A DNA stretch of 64,000 nucleotides, taken from the NCBI RefSeq assembly GCF_900113005.1, contig NZ_FONW01000001.1, forward strand, positions 762,996 through 826,995, given 5' to 3'. Both the position numbers and the translations under genes were made by a program. The DNA is from Sunxiuqinia elliptica (lineage in GTDB: Bacteria > Bacteroidota > Bacteroidia > Bacteroidales > Prolixibacteraceae). Every line of letters starts with the position of its first letter. Position 1 is the first letter of the stretch. Of this stretch, positions 53,922 to 63,455 are shown piece by piece. The notes below the pieces were generated by a model that worked only from the letters and a program-made list of their open reading frames with translations, was not told the origin of the DNA and did not search any database.

Positions 53922-54788
53922 TTATTGGAAAATTAACTTTGATTGATAGTAGTCATTTAGGAGTTCGCTAGCTTTTAATGTGCTGTCTGGATTTAAATAG
54001 TTTTGACGAATATCTCGATAATGGTTTAATAATGTTATGCTACGTTCATACAGACTAGAATCAACTTTGGTTGGGATATGTTTTTTGGGATAGGCATAAA
54101 CAAATGCACCTTCTTTTGCTGAAAAAGATGGAATTTGAAAATAGTTTCTAGGGAGGAGAACATCATTTTCCTTCATCTCAACCATTGCTTCAACAAAAAA
54201 GTCAACAGCATAATCAGGGTATCCAAACAGGTATCCATAAGCCCTTAGTCGTTCATACCTATCACTGTTCTCAACGGTCGAAAGTACTATTGAGGCATTA
54301 GTTCCAGGAACTAGACCAAATTGTCCAAAGAACGATGCTTTTGTTTCCAAAAGGCTATCCAACAAGCTTTCTTTAAAAACAACTAATTGTAAATTCCTAC
54401 GATTTTTTCTGTTTTTCTGAAAAGGATATAAAACAAATTCTAGATCTGGATAGTCCACAGTACCTATAAGATGTTGTAAGTTTGTTATTTCATCCAGATG
54501 TATTTGATTTTTATCTAAATCAAGTACATCTGCTTTTGTTTTCTTTATACTGTCGGTGTTGGCTATTGGAAACGAATAAGACCTTATTGTACTCATTGGT
54601 TTTATTTTCCCCAACAGGGTGTATAGTGCTTCATAATCAAGCCCTCGGCTTAGCAGAGCGTCTAGTTGTTCTTGTTGGCTTGAGTTTATATTATGTGTTA
54701 AAAAGTAATTCCTTGCCAGGTTTTTTTGAGTCCTACAAGATAGTATCAAGAAGGCCCCTACTAACAATAGCATTATTTTAGTTTTCAT
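53922..54788 (-). CDS. Lipoprotein of unknown family in protease operon
   Basis: This 288-residue protein has a lipoprotein signal ending LILSC (Cys18). The mature part is helical then beta-rich; I recognise no family. It overlaps the protease-like gene by 4 bp and precedes the APC permease by 2 bp, so tight co-expression is certain. It could be a partner, substrate-binding protein or inhibitor of the protease. Confidence 0.7.
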   Translation of the reverse strand: MKTKIMLLLVGAFLILSCRTQKNLARNYFLTHNINSSQQEQLDALLSRGLDYEALYTLLGKIKPMSTIRSYSFPIANTDSIKKTKADVLDLDKNQIHLDEITNLQHLIGTVDYPDLEFVLYPFQKNRKNRRNLQLVVFKESLLDSLLETKASFFGQFGLVPGTNASIVLSTVENSDRYERLRAYGYLFGYPDYAVDFFVEAMVEMKENDVLLPRNYFQIPSFSAKEGAFVYAYPKKHIPTKVDSSLYERSITLLNHYRDIRQNYLNPDSTLKASELLNDYYQSKLIFQ

Positions 54789-56965
54789 GGTTTTATTTTT
54801 ATTCGGTTTAGTGTTCTGGTTAATTCACTTTTTATATTTTGCTTTTCTTCTTTCTGAAGTGACGATTCGCAGAAATCAATGATTTGGTTACGCTTACTGG
54901 AGTATTTAAACCATCCAAGCATTTCAGTTGCTGCTAGTTTTAATTTTTTGTTTTTAACAGTATCGGTATAACTAATGAGTTTATCCAGATGACTATGAAC
55001 AGTAATGTTTCGGAAGGCTCTCAAGTTGAAATATGCATTTTTTACATCTTGAGGAGTAGCTAGAATCTCATCTACATATTTAGCCGCTTTTTCTGTATTG
55101 TAATCAATAGTTTTCTGTAAAGATTTCCTTTTGTCTTCTTTGTTTAATAGATATTCTTTGTTGTCTATTTGTTTCTCTAGTTCATTTGTTAATGATTGTT
55201 GACTATATGCAGAGATTGCATTACGTAAATTATAGTTTACACGTTTACTAAGATTATTTCGAAGCAATGCTTCAATGAGAAAAGGAATATGAGATTCATC
55301 CCCGGAGCGCAGTAGGTAAAGCGCAGATAATCTTTGAATCAACTCATAGGAGTCGTTGACACCTAGGTTAATGGCTGTGACAAAGTTTGCATCACGACAA
55401 AAACTTAATAGTTTAAAAGCTTCGGCACGAACAGTAAAAAATGGAGACGTTTCAAATTTTTCAAGGAGTAAGCTGGAGCTATTACTACCTTCGATATCGA
55501 ATAGCATTCTTAATGCCAAGGCTTGGATATCGGCATATTCACTATTGAGCTGGTTTTTCCAAAATGTTAAATCGTTTTGATATTCAATTAATATATGATT
55601 GATATCTAGTGTGTTATTGGGGGATTGGAAAGCAAAGGTTGGATCGCCAAGCAAATGCGTTTCGAGCGTGCAAGTCATTTTATTCCAGTGCCCAACTCGT
55701 AATCCTAAGCCAATCAAACCCACCATTTCATCTGGCCATTTATCTTGAAAAACATTAACAGAATTAGCTTGTGCTACAATGGTGTTGCCTGTGCTAAAAA
55801 TATACTCACCAGCAAGGTATGTATCTTGATGAAATGACCCGGTAAAGCAAGCATCAAGCATAATGAATTTGGCATTGGGGGTGTAACCTTTCATATCTTC
55901 AACATAAATATCGAGGTTGGCATTAAATATTGAGTCCTTTCTTATTTGATTTGTGTCAAAAGTGCCTTCAAACCAATCTTTTGGAACTCCATAGTATTTT
56001 TGGTACCGTTCAATAATGAGTTTTTGTTTCTCTTTGGAAGTTCCGGCTTTACTTAATTTTGAGCGCAGATAATATTTAATATTCTCGATACTTCCTTTTA
56101 CCGCTGATGTTTCGGGCATACCATTTAAGTATTGAGCTTTTGTTCCTCCGTGATGATGAAGGAGGGCAATGTCCAGATTGTTGCGCTTGAGTTCTGACAT
56201 TAGCCTAAATTTGATATGGGTGTCGAAACTAAAATTGATGTATTCCAGCCAATTCTTTTGTCCTTCTAAATGGGAGAATTGTTGTGAAATGGCGATTTTT
56301 TCATCCATGTATGCTCTTGGCGCTTCTGAATTGTAGCCATGCCCAGTAAAAAATAACACTTGTTGGGCTAGCCTTGGAGCTTGCTTATAAGCTACAACTT
56401 TAGATAAGTACGCTTTTAGTTTATCATATTTATCCTTTCCTTCTTTGGGTTTTATTCGGGCAGTATATATATCTACGGTAAGTTCTTGTGGCGATTCTGG
56501 GTTTAAACTGTAGTAATGATATAATGAATGTGTGGTATCCTGCTTTAAATAGGAGAACTGTAAATCAAAGTCGTCATAAAAACGATCAGAAGGAATGGAA
56601 GATCGACTCCATTTATAGCGATTTTGATCCATTTTAAAGGCCGTTGAAAGGTGTTGAGCATCGCGTAGCATAGGGACTGGAATTGCCCCTATGAATACGG
56701 CTCCCTCTATGGGAAATTTGTCTTTGGTGTAAAGGTTTAGTAGTCTATTTTTTATTGAGTCGGGGTGTTGCCATTGATCAATAATTAAGTAGGTTTTTAA
56801 TCCTTCTTGCTCGATGGCATTTGCATATGCCTCAACTTCTTTTTGGGCCTTACGGTAGCTTGTGGAATCAATTACAATAGCGAAGCCTTTATTTTGTTCC
56901 TTACCGCATGATATGAAAAGTAAACTTAAGAATAGGATTAGGAGAAAGGATATATGTTTCATCAT
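54785..56965 (-). CDS. Lipoprotein with gingipain/caspase-like (clan CD, C25-type) domain and HEAT-like region
   Basis: This 726-residue protein has a lipoprotein signal ending LLFISC (Cys20). Residues 25-450 form a C25-like domain: substrate motif FFTGHGYNSEA (about 206), catalytic-type His in DIALLHHHGGTKAQYL (His270-272), catalytic-type Cys in AKFIMLDACFTGSFHQ (Cys373), and the closing LLGDPTFAF typical of C25 domains. Residues about 470-720 are helical repeats of HEAT type. No T9SS C-terminal sorting domain is seen; the lipid anchor replaces it. The operon pairs it with a TonB receptor and a permease, so a surface protease feeding peptide uptake is likely, though autoregulatory cleavage is also possible. 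Confidence 0.78.
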   Translation of the reverse strand: MMKHISFLLILFLSLLFISCGKEQNKGFAIVIDSTSYRKAQKEVEAYANAIEQEGLKTYLIIDQWQHPDSIKNRLLNLYTKDKFPIEGAVFIGAIPVPMLRDAQHLSTAFKMDQNRYKWSRSSIPSDRFYDDFDLQFSYLKQDTTHSLYHYYSLNPESPQELTVDIYTARIKPKEGKDKYDKLKAYLSKVVAYKQAPRLAQQVLFFTGHGYNSEAPRAYMDEKIAISQQFSHLEGQKNWLEYINFSFDTHIKFRLMSELKRNNLDIALLHHHGGTKAQYLNGMPETSAVKGSIENIKYYLRSKLSKAGTSKEKQKLIIERYQKYYGVPKDWFEGTFDTNQIRKDSIFNANLDIYVEDMKGYTPNAKFIMLDACFTGSFHQDTYLAGEYIFSTGNTIVAQANSVNVFQDKWPDEMVGLIGLGLRVGHWNKMTCTLETHLLGDPTFAFQSPNNTLDINHILIEYQNDLTFWKNQLNSEYADIQALALRMLFDIEGSNSSSLLLEKFETSPFFTVRAEAFKLLSFCRDANFVTAINLGVNDSYELIQRLSALYLLRSGDESHIPFLIEALLRNNLSKRVNYNLRNAISAYSQQSLTNELEKQIDNKEYLLNKEDKRKSLQKTIDYNTEKAAKYVDEILATPQDVKNAYFNLRAFRNITVHSHLDKLISYTDTVKNKKLKLAATEMLGWFKYSSKRNQIIDFCESSLQKEEKQNIKSELTRTLNRIKIKP

Positions 56966-57051
56966 ATTTTTTTGATTATAAATGCTGGGAAAAGAGATTG
57001 CTGTTACCTTATAATATGTTTTTAGCAGATCTTATAGGGTGTTGTTCTACT

Positions 57052-58620
57052 TTAAAAAAGAACTCCCAATTTGAATGTGATATTTAAATATTTTTGATTG
57101 GTCTTTGTTGGTTTGGTATATACTGCACCAATGTCAACATAAACTTGATCTATAGACTTGATATCTCCATGGCTATAGCCAATCTTAAGGTTGGCTTCTG
57201 ATTGAAAAACATCGGTAGTGTTGTAGTTGAAATCAGCTAAGAAAAGATCAATTTGTTGGTATTTTGTGATTTCAGGATCATTGTGTAAGACTAGTTTTTT
57301 ATTAATGTTTTTGAAATATTGTCCTTTTATTGTTGGACAAAAATGAAACTTCCCTGGGTAAAAGTTTTTATGAAACATGGCAGATGTTCCTAGGTTAAAA
57401 TAGGACATGGAAAATATCTCAGGGATGTAATAATATTTTTCAGCATGGTGACTTGCTAGAGTTGTTATTTTGATCATCCAGTTTTGGAAGCCGTTTTTAT
57501 GTTTTTTTAAAAAAGTGTAGTCTAGTTTTCCATCTAGTTTTTTTTGAGTGTATTTCTTATTCTTAGCAATGGTAATGTACTCTGTGAGGTCACCGCTTTC
57601 TTTTTTATTCTGTGTATATTCAATACCTTTTCCCGATAGAAAATCAGCTTTGAAATCTAGCAAGTGGGTCACTTTATTGGGAGTCCATTTAAAGTGTTGA
57701 CTGAAATTAGCATTTGTTGACTCCCAGTCTCCTGCATAAAGTTTTTTATTTTTTACACGTTCATCGTCGGTCTGCTGTATTCCTTTATTGAATTGAATCT
57801 CAGTGAGTGATTTGAGGTCGTTAAATTGGTTTTCTATTTGAAGAGCAGCGTACAGGTTGTTTTGAGATTGGTATCGACTGGTTTGCTGGTCAATTGCACG
57901 GGTGTAGAAACCAAACCCTTTAAAATAGAAATAACTGTAGTTAAAGTTTGTTTTTTCAACTTTATAATCTATTACTTCTTTGCTTGTATGTATTCCTATA
58001 TTAAAACCTATTTTGAAGGAGCTGGTTTGATAGATTAGGGAGGGAGAGATATCAATTCCATTCACTGTGTTTTCAGGACGAGGATCTAGGGCTTTAGCTG
58101 CTATTGCTGCATAGTAGCTGATATTTCCCCCGATTATCCAGCTGTCTGAAAATTGGAAAGCTGCTTTTCCTTGTAAGTTATAATCTTCGTAAGTATAGCT
58201 TGCACCAGTTAAGGTGTCGGCTATAATATAGGGACTGCCTTTGTAGGGATCATAGGTAGCGTTCCATCTGATACTATCTTTATTGGTCTTTTGGTAAGAA
58301 AAATTTCCATAAAGAACAAGTCTGTCATTTATCGAGTTATAACCTTCTGCTTTTATTTTGGTAAGGTTTCCATTATCTGTATCGTGAACTTTATGAAATG
58401 CTCCATTCATTAGTTCATAGCTACCTTCAAAGGAAGTGTAACGGGGATTGGTATTGAAGAATATCCCAGCTGCATTAGCAGTCGTTAGCCAACGGTTAGT
58501 GTTATGAAGTTGTAATTTGCTATTAAAGGTGTTCCATCTGGTACTATCGGAAGCAGAGCTGAGAGTCGTATGAAGCATTGTAATAAGCAGAAATAATATT
58601 TTAACGAAAAACCTGAACAT
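57052..58620 (-). CDS. DUF6850 outer-membrane beta-barrel protein
   Basis: This 522-residue protein has a signal peptide (cleavage near SSASDS) and then amphipathic beta-strands to the end, with C-terminal KYLNITFKLGVLF, matching an outer-membrane barrel. The family (DUF6850) is Bacteroidota-specific and commonly found after a TonB receptor and DUF4876 protein, as here. Function is unknown. Confidence 0.72.
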   Translation of the reverse strand: MFRFFVKILFLLITMLHTTLSSASDSTRWNTFNSKLQLHNTNRWLTTANAAGIFFNTNPRYTSFEGSYELMNGAFHKVHDTDNGNLTKIKAEGYNSINDRLVLYGNFSYQKTNKDSIRWNATYDPYKGSPYIIADTLTGASYTYEDYNLQGKAAFQFSDSWIIGGNISYYAAIAAKALDPRPENTVNGIDISPSLIYQTSSFKIGFNIGIHTSKEVIDYKVEKTNFNYSYFYFKGFGFYTRAIDQQTSRYQSQNNLYAALQIENQFNDLKSLTEIQFNKGIQQTDDERVKNKKLYAGDWESTNANFSQHFKWTPNKVTHLLDFKADFLSGKGIEYTQNKKESGDLTEYITIAKNKKYTQKKLDGKLDYTFLKKHKNGFQNWMIKITTLASHHAEKYYYIPEIFSMSYFNLGTSAMFHKNFYPGKFHFCPTIKGQYFKNINKKLVLHNDPEITKYQQIDLFLADFNYNTTDVFQSEANLKIGYSHGDIKSIDQVYVDIGAVYTKPTKTNQKYLNITFKLGVLF

Positions 58621-58680
58621 GGTGATGGAATTGTAGCTGCCGAGATTTTATAAGATCCCGACAGCTAATATGGATAATGG

Positions 58681-59898
58681 TTATTTTTCAACAGTTGATG
58701 GGTGCTGGCCGGGAGTAGGAGTAAGATCATGTAAAAAGTCTTCTGATGAGTTGTTGGTGTCTTGGTAGATAACACGACCATCAACAATCATTTTAGCTTT
58801 TCGCCTTACTGATAAACCACAATAGGAACCACCTTCAAGATAGGTATAGCCGGCATCTAAGTCATCAGGTAGTCGCTTGTTACGTTTATCTTCTTCTACC
58901 CGAACTATTTCAACAGCATCAATCACCATGTTTTTGTCAATCATAAAGTATTCAGTAGCTGAAGTGCTTCCTGGCAGTGTCATATAATTGTTGGCGTTGG
59001 CGGCGTAAGTTTTCCAATCGATATCTTTGGGAAAGCGGAAGATAACAACAGCAGACCCGAATACAGAGTGAAGCCAGTCATGCATTCTAGTAGATGTTGT
59101 ATACATCATGGTCATATTAGGCACCCCGGGGGCGTCTATATCTTTTCCTGAAATTTCAACGTAGCTTTCCCAGTTAGCGTTCCCCAGGTTAACTGGAGAG
59201 TTGGGGTTGCCATTTTCGTCTGTTTGATGGTCGATTCCATCTTGAGCAATAACTATACTTTTGCCAGGATAGATTGGGTAGTCTGTACCACTTCCTTTAA
59301 TGGTCCAAATATGATAGGTAAGTGGAAGACGGTCCATGAAATTTCCTTCATTATTTAACCATACATTTGCTTTGGTGCTTGATTGCTGTAAAACTCCTAT
59401 GCATAGTCCATCAGCATAAAGTGTATCGTTAGAGTTGTTATAAATTTCGTGAAACTGATCTGAGAAATAGCTCTTGTTCTCTGGGGTCTTAGTGCCAGAA
59501 AAATAGACTTCTTTGATTATTAGGCCCCCAGTATTTGTAGCCATAACCAATGTGATTTCTTTCGCTAAATCTGAAGATAATTGAAGGTTCGATAATTTCC
59601 CATTAAAAGTATACTGTTGGTTTGCTTGGTCGGTAACGCTAAAGCTGGTAGCAATAGAATAAACTCCTTGGGGGAGGCTTACGGTGGCTACACCTGAACT
59701 ATTTGGCACAGCTTTGGTAACCCTGGAGCCCGAATCAAAACCTATTTCTATTTCTCTGGGAAAATCAAAATCAACTCCTTCAGGATAGATTAGCTGGATT
59801 GATAGATCGAACGTTGGGGTAATGTCATCATCCTCAGAACAGCTCCAGAAAGCAATGCCTAACGATAATATTATAGAAAAGAAAACTATTTTTTTCAT
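58681..59898 (-). CDS. DUF4876 lipoprotein
   Basis: This 405-residue lipoprotein (signal ending AFWSC, Cys20) has an N-terminal Ig-like domain (about 25-125) and a DUF4876 region (GGLIIKEVYFSGTKTPENKSYFSDQFHEIYNNSNDTLYADGLCIG) that resembles lamin-tail-type domains. It probably sits on the outer membrane with the TonB receptor encoded 32 bp upstream, taking the place of SusD. Function is unknown. Confidence 0.8.
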   Translation of the reverse strand: MKKIVFFSIILSLGIAFWSCSEDDDITPTFDLSIQLIYPEGVDFDFPREIEIGFDSGSRVTKAVPNSSGVATVSLPQGVYSIATSFSVTDQANQQYTFNGKLSNLQLSSDLAKEITLVMATNTGGLIIKEVYFSGTKTPENKSYFSDQFHEIYNNSNDTLYADGLCIGVLQQSSTKANVWLNNEGNFMDRLPLTYHIWTIKGSGTDYPIYPGKSIVIAQDGIDHQTDENGNPNSPVNLGNANWESYVEISGKDIDAPGVPNMTMMYTTSTRMHDWLHSVFGSAVVIFRFPKDIDWKTYAANANNYMTLPGSTSATEYFMIDKNMVIDAVEIVRVEEDKRNKRLPDDLDAGYTYLEGGSYCGLSVRRKAKMIVDGRVIYQDTNNSSEDFLHDLTPTPGQHPSTVEK

Positions 59899-59930
59899 TT
59901 TGAAGAATATTTATGTGGTTAATAATTTAT

Positions 59931-62804
59931 CTATATTGTTAATTTTACTTCTGCTCCAAAATAGGTGGGTTGATTTGCTCGATAGTATGTGTCATTGATG
60001 CGAGATGTTCGTAGTGGTCTGTGATTTAGTATGTTGTTTGCAAAGAAGGATATTTTGGCATGCTTCCCAATTTCTTTGGTTAGTTTCATGTTTAATTGCC
60101 AGGTTGGAGGATTCTTGTCCATGTTAAAAAAATCAGCTCTTCTTTGTTTGATCATAGTTTTATAGGGTAGCTCTCTTTCTACGCTCGCATCCCAAGAGTG
60201 ATAATTCATGTCGAAGTCGTAATATCCTATTGGGTCTATATAGAGCATATCTTCTCCATTTGTTACTCCATATTGTTTATTCCCCATATCATCAAGAGAG
60301 TAATACAAGGGAGTGTTATTGTGATTATTCCAGAAACGTGTTGATTTAGAATGCCAAATAAACATTCCTGTTAAAGAGCAAATCATTTTAATTTTGGGGA
60401 TATGTGTGTTTATTCTCAGGTTAGAATTCAGGCGTTGTTTGGTATAACCATCATTTCCGGCATAAACGGGGAGATATGGAAACCGATCACCAAGGTAGCT
60501 AGTATTTATCCGTTCCAAAGATGTGGTGTTGTTATTTGTTCTGGTAATATGAAAATAGGCACCGTCTAGAATAACAGATGATCTTATTGGTTTTATGCGT
60601 CCAAAATCAATAATATATTCCAGCCCCTTTTTTTTGGTCTCATAGGTGTTTTGTGGCAGTTTATAACTGCTAAACTCTTGTTGCCAAGTATAATCTAGTA
60701 TTTTTCTGCTGCCGTCAGGGGTAGTGTAATAAATATCACCATCCACAAATTCTGGCATAGAATCGGTATTATCAAGTTGAGCCCATTTTCGGAAATTCAT
60801 TGTTGTGTATTGGTTGTTCCAGCTGAATCCATTGGTTAAGTGCTCTTTGAATGCTGTGAGTTTTAAATTAACACCTTGAATGTTGATATCAATTCCAGCT
60901 TCTAGCTTTCTGTTACTGGCTGGTTGTAGTTCGGGATTAATCATATCGTCAATTGCCAGCGTCGTAAATACATACAAGTCGGGATAATAGTTAAAGCTAA
61001 TTTCATCTTTGTAAGATTTATCTGGATATAAATAAATCATAGATGGAGATTTGGAGGAGACCCCGTATCCTGCTCGAAGCTCAAGGTTTCTTAAGACACC
61101 TTTGCGCCTTTTCTTGATTAAGATGTAATTAGTATTTATTCGAGGTTCAAACGTCTGATATCCTTTTGTTGAAAAAAGTCCTTTGGGGAGGAAATTGTTG
61201 TAGCGGAATCCGGCTTGCGTTTGTAGGGTTGTTGTCCCAAGTGTAATTTGTAGTTTTTCTTCCACAAAAACAGATAATTCATCGCTGTTGGGAATCTCAT
61301 TAAATGCACGTGGACGTGTAGATGTTCCTCCAAATGGAGGAGTTGCTAGATCGTATAGTTTCCCCAAACCATTATTTCCAGAAACTCGATAGTCTATACC
61401 TGTATAAAAGCTACTTATAAGATTTCCCCAAACATTGGATGTCGTAGTTTTAAGGTTTGCAAAATAACTAAATGGTCGCCCGTCTATTGTTAGTTCACTA
61501 AAGTAAGATGTTGGCAGAAGCACACCAATAGATTCTCCTGACTCCCATGATTTCGGAGTTGGAGTCGAAGCTCCTGATGTAATTTTATATTCGTAATAAT
61601 CTTGTTTTTCAAAGCTGCCCGATATGTTATAAGTGATACTATTTAGCCAAGAGAGATTTGTTGCCCATTTCCCAAACAACTTAAAGTTAATGTTTTGTTC
61701 CTTGTTTTTATATAACTCAGTGGTTTGTGCATCTTCATCTTCTTTTTCGTTGTCAATAGTGCTATAAATACTCAATTTAGCATTGATGGTTAAGGGAGTA
61801 CTGTTTTTTGCGATGATGTTTGAGTAGCCTAGCTGACCAGTAATGCGTTTGAAACTTTTTGTAGGAGTACGTAAGTCATTGACAGCATTTAGGTAATCCA
61901 GATCAATATTGACAGCGCCCCAGTTTTCTTTGGGAATCAGGAGTCCTTTGGAGATAGCTAATTGTTTAATATTAATGTCAGATTTCAGCTTTACATTTAA
62001 TGGTGCTTCTCCAGCTTTTGTTTTTACTACAAGTGCTCCCGATGTTAAATCTCCATATTGAGCAGAAGGAATTCCTCTGATTACCTCAACTGATTCAATC
62101 TGATCAACAGGGATTTGTCTCAAATCAACTCCCTGGCCTGCGCTGGAGTATGATTGTGAGATTCCTCCACTTGACGTGTTCAGAGTTTGCATGTTAGCAT
62201 CATTGCTTAGTGGAGTTCCATCAATTATAATGGAAGTTCCAAGAGAACTATTGGCATCCGGATTTTGTCCGGGCGTGTTAATATCGCGTATTGTAATTTG
62301 ATTTTTTGCAGATAGATCTGGGTTGACTGTTATTTGTCCTGGCACTAATTGCATTAAATCACCGATTGTATTTGGTTGTATGTGGTCGAGGGCTGACCTT
62401 TCAATTTTAGAAGATGAACTTAAGGCACTATTCTCCTTGGCAACGATAACGACTTCCTCTAGTCCCAAACTAAGCTCTTTGAGCTTTAATTTTAAGTTTG
62501 TGATATCTCTGTTGATAGTGATCGGTAGTTCATATTTTTCATATCCTAAGCGGCTGGTCTGTAGGGTGAATGTTCCTTCCGGAACATCCCTGAACCTAAA
62601 ATTACCATATTTATCAGAAACAGTCCAAGAAAGGGTCTCCTTTAGCTGGATAACAACCATTTCAATAGGTTCTCCACTTTCCAAGTGCATTACTGTTCCT
62701 GATAATTCATACTTGTTTTGTGCATGCAGTTCCGTTTTGCTCAAACCAAACCAAGCAAGAACCATCATGAATAAGAATGTCTTTTTAAGAAATTCTAGTT
62801 TCAT
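59931..62804 (-). CDS. TonB-dependent receptor (non-SusC type)
   Basis: This 957-residue receptor has a signal peptide ending LHAQN, a carboxypeptidase-regulatory-like domain (about 35-115), a plug (about 130-265, with QIPVDQIESVEVIRGIPSAQYGDLTSGALVV) and a beta-barrel ending FGAEVKLTI. The plug resembles siderophore/heme-type receptors more than SusC. It opens the operon and has its own promoter with a perfect palindrome. ATG 62804 is preferred to the TTG at 62807. Confidence 0.92.
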   Translation of the reverse strand: MKLEFLKKTFLFMMVLAWFGLSKTELHAQNKYELSGTVMHLESGEPIEMVVIQLKETLSWTVSDKYGNFRFRDVPEGTFTLQTSRLGYEKYELPITINRDITNLKLKLKELSLGLEEVVIVAKENSALSSSSKIERSALDHIQPNTIGDLMQLVPGQITVNPDLSAKNQITIRDINTPGQNPDANSSLGTSIIIDGTPLSNDANMQTLNTSSGGISQSYSSAGQGVDLRQIPVDQIESVEVIRGIPSAQYGDLTSGALVVKTKAGEAPLNVKLKSDINIKQLAISKGLLIPKENWGAVNIDLDYLNAVNDLRTPTKSFKRITGQLGYSNIIAKNSTPLTINAKLSIYSTIDNEKEDEDAQTTELYKNKEQNINFKLFGKWATNLSWLNSITYNISGSFEKQDYYEYKITSGASTPTPKSWESGESIGVLLPTSYFSELTIDGRPFSYFANLKTTTSNVWGNLISSFYTGIDYRVSGNNGLGKLYDLATPPFGGTSTRPRAFNEIPNSDELSVFVEEKLQITLGTTTLQTQAGFRYNNFLPKGLFSTKGYQTFEPRINTNYILIKKRRKGVLRNLELRAGYGVSSKSPSMIYLYPDKSYKDEISFNYYPDLYVFTTLAIDDMINPELQPASNRKLEAGIDINIQGVNLKLTAFKEHLTNGFSWNNQYTTMNFRKWAQLDNTDSMPEFVDGDIYYTTPDGSRKILDYTWQQEFSSYKLPQNTYETKKKGLEYIIDFGRIKPIRSSVILDGAYFHITRTNNNTTSLERINTSYLGDRFPYLPVYAGNDGYTKQRLNSNLRINTHIPKIKMICSLTGMFIWHSKSTRFWNNHNNTPLYYSLDDMGNKQYGVTNGEDMLYIDPIGYYDFDMNYHSWDASVERELPYKTMIKQRRADFFNMDKNPPTWQLNMKLTKEIGKHAKISFFANNILNHRPLRTSRINDTYYRANQPTYFGAEVKLTI

Positions 62805-62839
62805 CAATTTCGTTGTTTGTCATATTTCGTGATAAGCAG

Positions 62840-62847
62840 CAAAGGTA
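62840..62847 (-). promoter_or_regulatory. Putative -7 element of the TonB/protease operon
   Basis: Minus strand reads TACCTTTG, matching TAnnTTTG, 35 bases before the start codon. A TTTT tract lies 18 bases upstream, inside the palindrome at 62858. Confidence 0.5.
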
Positions 62848-62857
62848 GGGGGCGTAA

Positions 62858-62897
62858 ATCATAATAAAATCCCTAAAACTGGGGATTTTATTATGAT
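62858..62897. promoter_or_regulatory. Perfect 16-bp inverted repeat, candidate operator
   Basis: ATCATAATAAAATCCC and its exact complement GGGATTTTATTATGAT flank an 8-base loop. It overlaps the expected -33 region of the TonB/protease operon promoter. No T-run follows on either strand, so a binding site is more likely than a terminator. Confidence 0.6.
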
Positions 62898-62981
62898 CAT
62901 ATGCTATCTATTGGGGGTTTTGTAAGTACAAAAAGGGAGAAGCGATTTTGAAACGGAGAAAGAATAAGAATATTGGTGGGG

Positions 62982-63027
62982 AAAAAGAAGGCAGGTTTCA
63001 GGATGGGGGAGTCCGGAAGCCTGCCTT
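62982..63027 (-). terminator. Terminator of the fucosidase remnant
   Basis: AAGGCAGG and CCTGCCTT form a perfect 8-bp stem; on the minus strand CTTTTTC follows. Confidence 0.65.
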
Positions 63028-63067
63028 TTGGATATTTGAATCCCCAAATCGAGGGATTGCTTGCTAG

Positions 63068-63455
63068 TTAATAAATTTCGAGATTGGAAATTACGGGACA
63101 AGCTTTAGAGTCCTGAATTGTAATTTTGAGTTTATTGGTAACCACGCTTTCAACGGGCACAATTCGTTTATAACCAATGGTTGTTCCTTTGCCAATCGTT
63201 TGCCATTGGTCATCGATCCTGGCTTCTATGTTGAACGATTTAATACGTTGCCCTAAGGTGATGTACTCCTGAAGAAGAACATAGTTGATGGTTTGTTCCT
63301 CGGGAAATTCTATTTCAACTTCACCAGAGACTTGATCGTCATTGGTTGTCCAATAGGTTTCAGCCTGATTGTCAATCAAGTTTTGAGCGCCATATGCTGG
63401 CTCATTTCCTCGTGTTGCGGAGCTGCTTACTTTTGATTTTGGAGCCAGGTTGGAT
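63068..63455 (-). pseudogene. 3' remnant of an alpha-L-fucosidase-type gene (F5/8 type C/discoidin domain)
   Basis: The minus strand encodes about 125 residues beginning NLAPKSKVSSSATRGNE, then YGAQNLIDNQAETYWTTND and a beta-sandwich ending ACPVISNLEIY. It is the C-terminal discoidin-like domain seen on GH29 alpha-L-fucosidases. The frame meets a stop just before NLAPKS and the catalytic domain is missing, so this is the decayed tail of a larger gene. The first ATG (63379) is inside the domain. The original terminator is retained. Confidence 0.72.

Noticed and set aside
63068-63379. Complete 103-codon gene
   Set aside because: The start ATG falls inside a discoidin-like domain whose frame continues upstream; better explained as a remnant.
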